This document shows, piece by piece, positions 3,760-6,172 of a stretch of 6,172 nucleotides of DNA. Source of the DNA: Kiritimatiellales bacterium. Its GTDB lineage: Bacteria; Verrucomicrobiota; Kiritimatiellia; Kiritimatiellales; Pontiellaceae. The stretch's first letter is position 1. Each line of letters starts with the position of its first letter. The stretch lies in contig JABDQT010000122.1 of assembly GCA_013042165.1 (NCBI GenBank), forward strand, positions 1 to 6,172, read 5' to 3'. The translations under genes were made by a program, and so were the position numbers. The notes beneath the pieces are model-generated. The model was given only the letters and a program-made list of their open reading frames with translations. It was not told where the DNA came from and made no database searches.

Positions 3760-6172
3760 TTAAACGGCCGCAATGCGCACCACGCATACATGCCCGTTTA
3801 AATCCAATTTCTCGCCTTCGGAATCCTCCAAAGCCTCGGGTTCGCACGAAAGCGCAAGCGTTTCCGTTTCGATATAGCCCCCATGATGAGCAACCGCCGT
3901 GCCAACCGCATCATCTGCACTGAACGAAATGTGGATGCGCTGGGTAATTTTAAAATCCATCTCCTTGCGGAGATTCTGAATTTTATTCACAAACTCGCGT
4001 GCCAGCCCTTCCGAGATCAGGTCGTCATTGAGTTGCGTATCAAGCCCGACCACCAGCGATCCTTCGGCACTCACCGCAAGCCCCTCTTTGGGATTACGCA
4101 CCACTTCAATATCATCGGCCGTCAGCACAACGGGCTGGCCATCCAGTTCGACGGTGACGGCTTCACCAGATCCGATAGCATCGATCTGATCGCTGAGGCT
4201 GTTGATCAGCGGTACCGCCTTTTTCATCAAAGGTCCGAGCTTAGGACCGAGCTGCTTAAAGTTGGGTTTGGCCTGAATCGTGGCCAGTTCGGAGGAGTCG
4301 ATGGAAAACTCGACGGCCCGCACATTAAGTTCGTCCAAGATCAGGCTTTCGAGTTCCTGAATATTGGCCAGCAGCGCTTCGTCATCGCATACGACATGCA
4401 TTCGGGCGAGCGGCTGGCGGTTCTTGAGCTTATACTCGGCGCGCAGGGTGCGACCCTGCTCGACCGCGCTCATCACGACCGCCATCTGCGCTTCAAGCAC
4501 CTCGTCGCGCTTGGCATCGGCGGCGGTCGGAAAATCGCAGAGGTGCACCGATTCCGGCATCTGCTCGGTCTTGAGGTTCTGATAGATCGTCTCCGAAATG
4601 AACGGCGTGAACGGTGCGGCGATTTTGCAGAGCCCCAGCAGCACATCGTAGAGCGTGGCATAGGCCTGCATTTTGTCGGTGTCGTCCTCGCTCTTCCAGA
4701 AGCGACGGCGCGAACGGCGTATGTACCAGTTGGTCAGATCTTCGATAAACTGCACGAACGGGCGAACGGAGGCCTGCAGGTCGTAGCGATCCATCGCGTC
4801 GGTCACCTGCTGCTCGAGCCGTGCGAGCGAACTCTGGATCCAGCGGTCCATCAGGTTGTCGCGCTCGGGCACCGCTTTGTCCGGCGTCCAGCCATCGATG
4901 TTGGCATAGGTGACGAAAAAGCTGTAGGCGTTCCACCACGGCAGCAGCAGATGGCGGAGCGAATGCTTCACGCCCTCTTCCGACATGCGAAGCGACTCGG
5001 CGCGGACCACCGGCGAATAGATCATGTAGAGGCGCAGCGCGTCGGCGCCGTATTCGTTGATTACGTGAACGGGATCGGGATAGTTCTTGAGCCGCTTGCT
5101 CATTTTCAGGCCGTCTTCCGCCAGCACCATTCCGTTGACGACCACATTCTTGAAGGCCGGCTTGTCGAACAACGCGGTGGAGAGCACCATCAGCGTGTAG
5201 AACCAACCACGGGTCTGATCGAGACCTTCGGCGATGAAGTCGGCCGGGAAATTCGCCTCGAAATGATCCTTGTTTTCGAAAGGATAGTGATTCTGGGCAT
5301 AGGGCATGGATCCCGATTCAAACCAGCAGTCGAGCACTTCCGGTGTGCGCTTGTAGGTCTTGCCGCCCTTTTTGATGACGACCTCATCGACATAGTGCTT
5401 GTGCAGGTCCTCCACCTTCACGCCGGAGAGTTCCTCGAGTTCCGCGACGGAAGCCACGCAGATCATGTCGTCCTTGTCCTCGGTGTTCACCCATACCGGG
5501 ATGCAGGATCCCCAGAAACGGTTGCGACTGATGTTCCAGTCCTTGGCATCGGCCAGCCAGTTTGCAAAGCGCTTTTCGCCGACATAGTCCGGCGTCCAGT
5601 GCACGCCCGCATTGTTCTTGAGCATCCGTTCGCGAAGATCCTCCACCCGCACATACCATGCGTCGATGGCGCGGTAGATCAGCGGTGTATCCGTCCGTTC
5701 GCAGAAGGGGTAGCTGTGCTGGATGGTGGTCTGGTGGATCAGCTTGCCGGCATGCTTGAGCGCCTTAATGATCGCCTTATCGGCATCCTTGCAGAACTGC
5801 CCGGCATAATCGGGCACCTGGTGGGTGAATTTGCAGTCCTCGTCCAGCGGGTCAACCAGCGGAATCCCGATTTCGCGGCAGACGCGATAGTCATCCTCGC
5901 CGTAGGCGGGGGCCAGGTGAACGATGCCCGTGCCGTCCTCGGTCGAAACAAAGTCGTCGTTCAGAATCTGGAAAGAACTCGGATTATCCGCGAAAAAGTC
6001 AAAGATGGGTTCATATTTCAATCCCCGGAGTTCGGCCCCTTTATAGGTTTTGAGGATTTCATACTCCTCGTCCGACTTGTAGTAGGCTGAAACGCGCGCC
6101 GCCGACAACAGGAAAACCTCGTGGGTCTCCTTGTCCTTCAGCGCCACATAGTCGATCTCCGGACCCGCACAG
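3760..6172 (-). CDS. ileS: Isoleucyl-tRNA synthetase, type 2 (IleS2-like), 5' end outside the window
   Basis: This gene encodes the cytoplasmic enzyme that charges tRNA-Ile with isoleucine using ATP. The frame is open from the window edge to a TAA at 3762-3760, giving 803 visible residues. The first visible in-frame GTG (6147) is internal, because sense codons in the same frame (reading CAGPEIDY) run upstream to the edge. Visible parts in order are the CP1 editing domain with GTGIVHLAPAYGEDDY (about 5885-5935), NISRNRFWG (about 5510-5540), DCWFESGSMPYAQ (from 5331), the class I signature KMSKR (5106-5092), the helical anticodon-binding region with LTNWYIRRSRRRFW, and a long C-terminal tail. 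KMSKRLKNYPDP and DCWFESG are typical of the eukaryote-like type 2 enzyme; type 1 enzymes such as that of E. coli read KMSKS and DVWFDSG. The C-terminal cysteine zinc site of type 1 is absent, as expected. Type 2 enzymes run to about 1030-1060 residues, so roughly 230-260 residues, including the HIGH motif, lie outside the window. The family call is secure. Confidence 0.97.
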   Translation of the reverse strand, partial: CAGPEIDYVALKDKETHEVFLLSAARVSAYYKSDEEYEILKTYKGAELRGLKYEPIFDFFADNPSSFQILNDDFVSTEDGTGIVHLAPAYGEDDYRVCREIGIPLVDPLDEDCKFTHQVPDYAGQFCKDADKAIIKALKHAGKLIHQTTIQHSYPFCERTDTPLIYRAIDAWYVRVEDLRERMLKNNAGVHWTPDYVGEKRFANWLADAKDWNISRNRFWGSCIPVWVNTEDKDDMICVASVAELEELSGVKVEDLHKHYVDEVVIKKGGKTYKRTPEVLDCWFESGSMPYAQNHYPFENKDHFEANFPADFIAEGLDQTRGWFYTLMVLSTALFDKPAFKNVVVNGMVLAEDGLKMSKRLKNYPDPVHVINEYGADALRLYMIYSPVVRAESLRMSEEGVKHSLRHLLLPWWNAYSFFVTYANIDGWTPDKAVPERDNLMDRWIQSSLARLEQQVTDAMDRYDLQASVRPFVQFIEDLTNWYIRRSRRRFWKSEDDTDKMQAYATLYDVLLGLCKIAAPFTPFISETIYQNLKTEQMPESVHLCDFPTAADAKRDEVLEAQMAVVMSAVEQGRTLRAEYKLKNRQPLARMHVVCDDEALLANIQELESLILDELNVRAVEFSIDSSELATIQAKPNFKQLGPKLGPLMKKAVPLINSLSDQIDAIGSGEAVTVELDGQPVVLTADDIEVVRNPKEGLAVSAEGSLVVGLDTQLNDDLISEGLAREFVNKIQNLRKEMDFKITQRIHISFSADDAVGTAVAHHGGYIETETLALSCEPEALEDSEGEKLDLNGHVCVVRIAAV

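Noticed and set aside
4493..5206. 237-codon minus-strand frame inside ileS in another phase
   Set aside because: It overlaps the catalytic and anticodon-binding part of IleRS out of frame, is Arg/Ala-rich as frame-shifted GC-rich coding DNA usually is, and shows no domain.
3883..6090. 735-codon open frame on the plus strand opposite ileS
   Set aside because: It lies wholly antisense to a clearly recognisable IleRS, has no recognisable domain, and is explained by the scarcity of stop codons opposite a GC-biased coding frame.

Overview
The window reads as one continuous stretch of housekeeping genes, all on the minus strand, from a bacterium of moderately high GC content. In transcription order (right to left) it holds: the 3' three quarters of ileS (isoleucyl-tRNA synthetase, eukaryote-like type 2); a TraR/DksA-family RNA-polymerase-binding protein with a lysine/alanine-rich, histone-H1-like N-terminal tail; lspA (lipoprotein signal peptidase); miaA (tRNA dimethylallyltransferase); hflX (ribosome-associated GTPase); and the first 45 codons of a small protein that resembles the GreA/GreB-like family. 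No rRNA, tRNA, CRISPR array, transposase or phage gene is visible. Long open frames on the plus strand are antisense shadows.

Several traits suggest a member of the PVC superphylum, perhaps Kiritimatiellota or Verrucomicrobiota. These are the type 2 IleRS, a DksA-like protein that has lost most of its zinc cysteines and carries a KKA-repeat tail, the order ileS - dksA-like - lspA, a miaA-hflX pair without hfq between, and palindromic AT-rich repeats in short intergenic gaps. This placement is inference from recalled family traits, not a search result.

Layout: 3760-6172 ileS (5' end outside the window); 3615-3759 a gap with a good sigma70-type promoter candidate for the downstream genes; 2967-3614 dksA-like; an 18-base gap carrying a strong Shine-Dalgarno; 2481-2948 lspA; 2404-2480 a gap nearly filled by a 74-bp inverted repeat; 1486-2403 miaA; 1420-1485 a gap filled by a degenerate inverted repeat; 130-1419 hflX; 1-137 the GreA/B-like start, overlapping hflX by 8 bases. 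No gap exceeds 300 bases.

The common theme is the gene-expression machinery: tRNA charging (IleS), tRNA A37 modification (MiaA), ribosome rescue or splitting (HflX) and probable RNA polymerase secondary-channel factors (DksA-like, GreA/B-like), with LspA for lipoprotein maturation. No wholly new system is evident. The parts most worth a second look are the two palindromic intergenic elements that flank miaA, each of which contains the stop codon of the gene before it, and the H1-tailed, cysteine-poor DksA-like protein.
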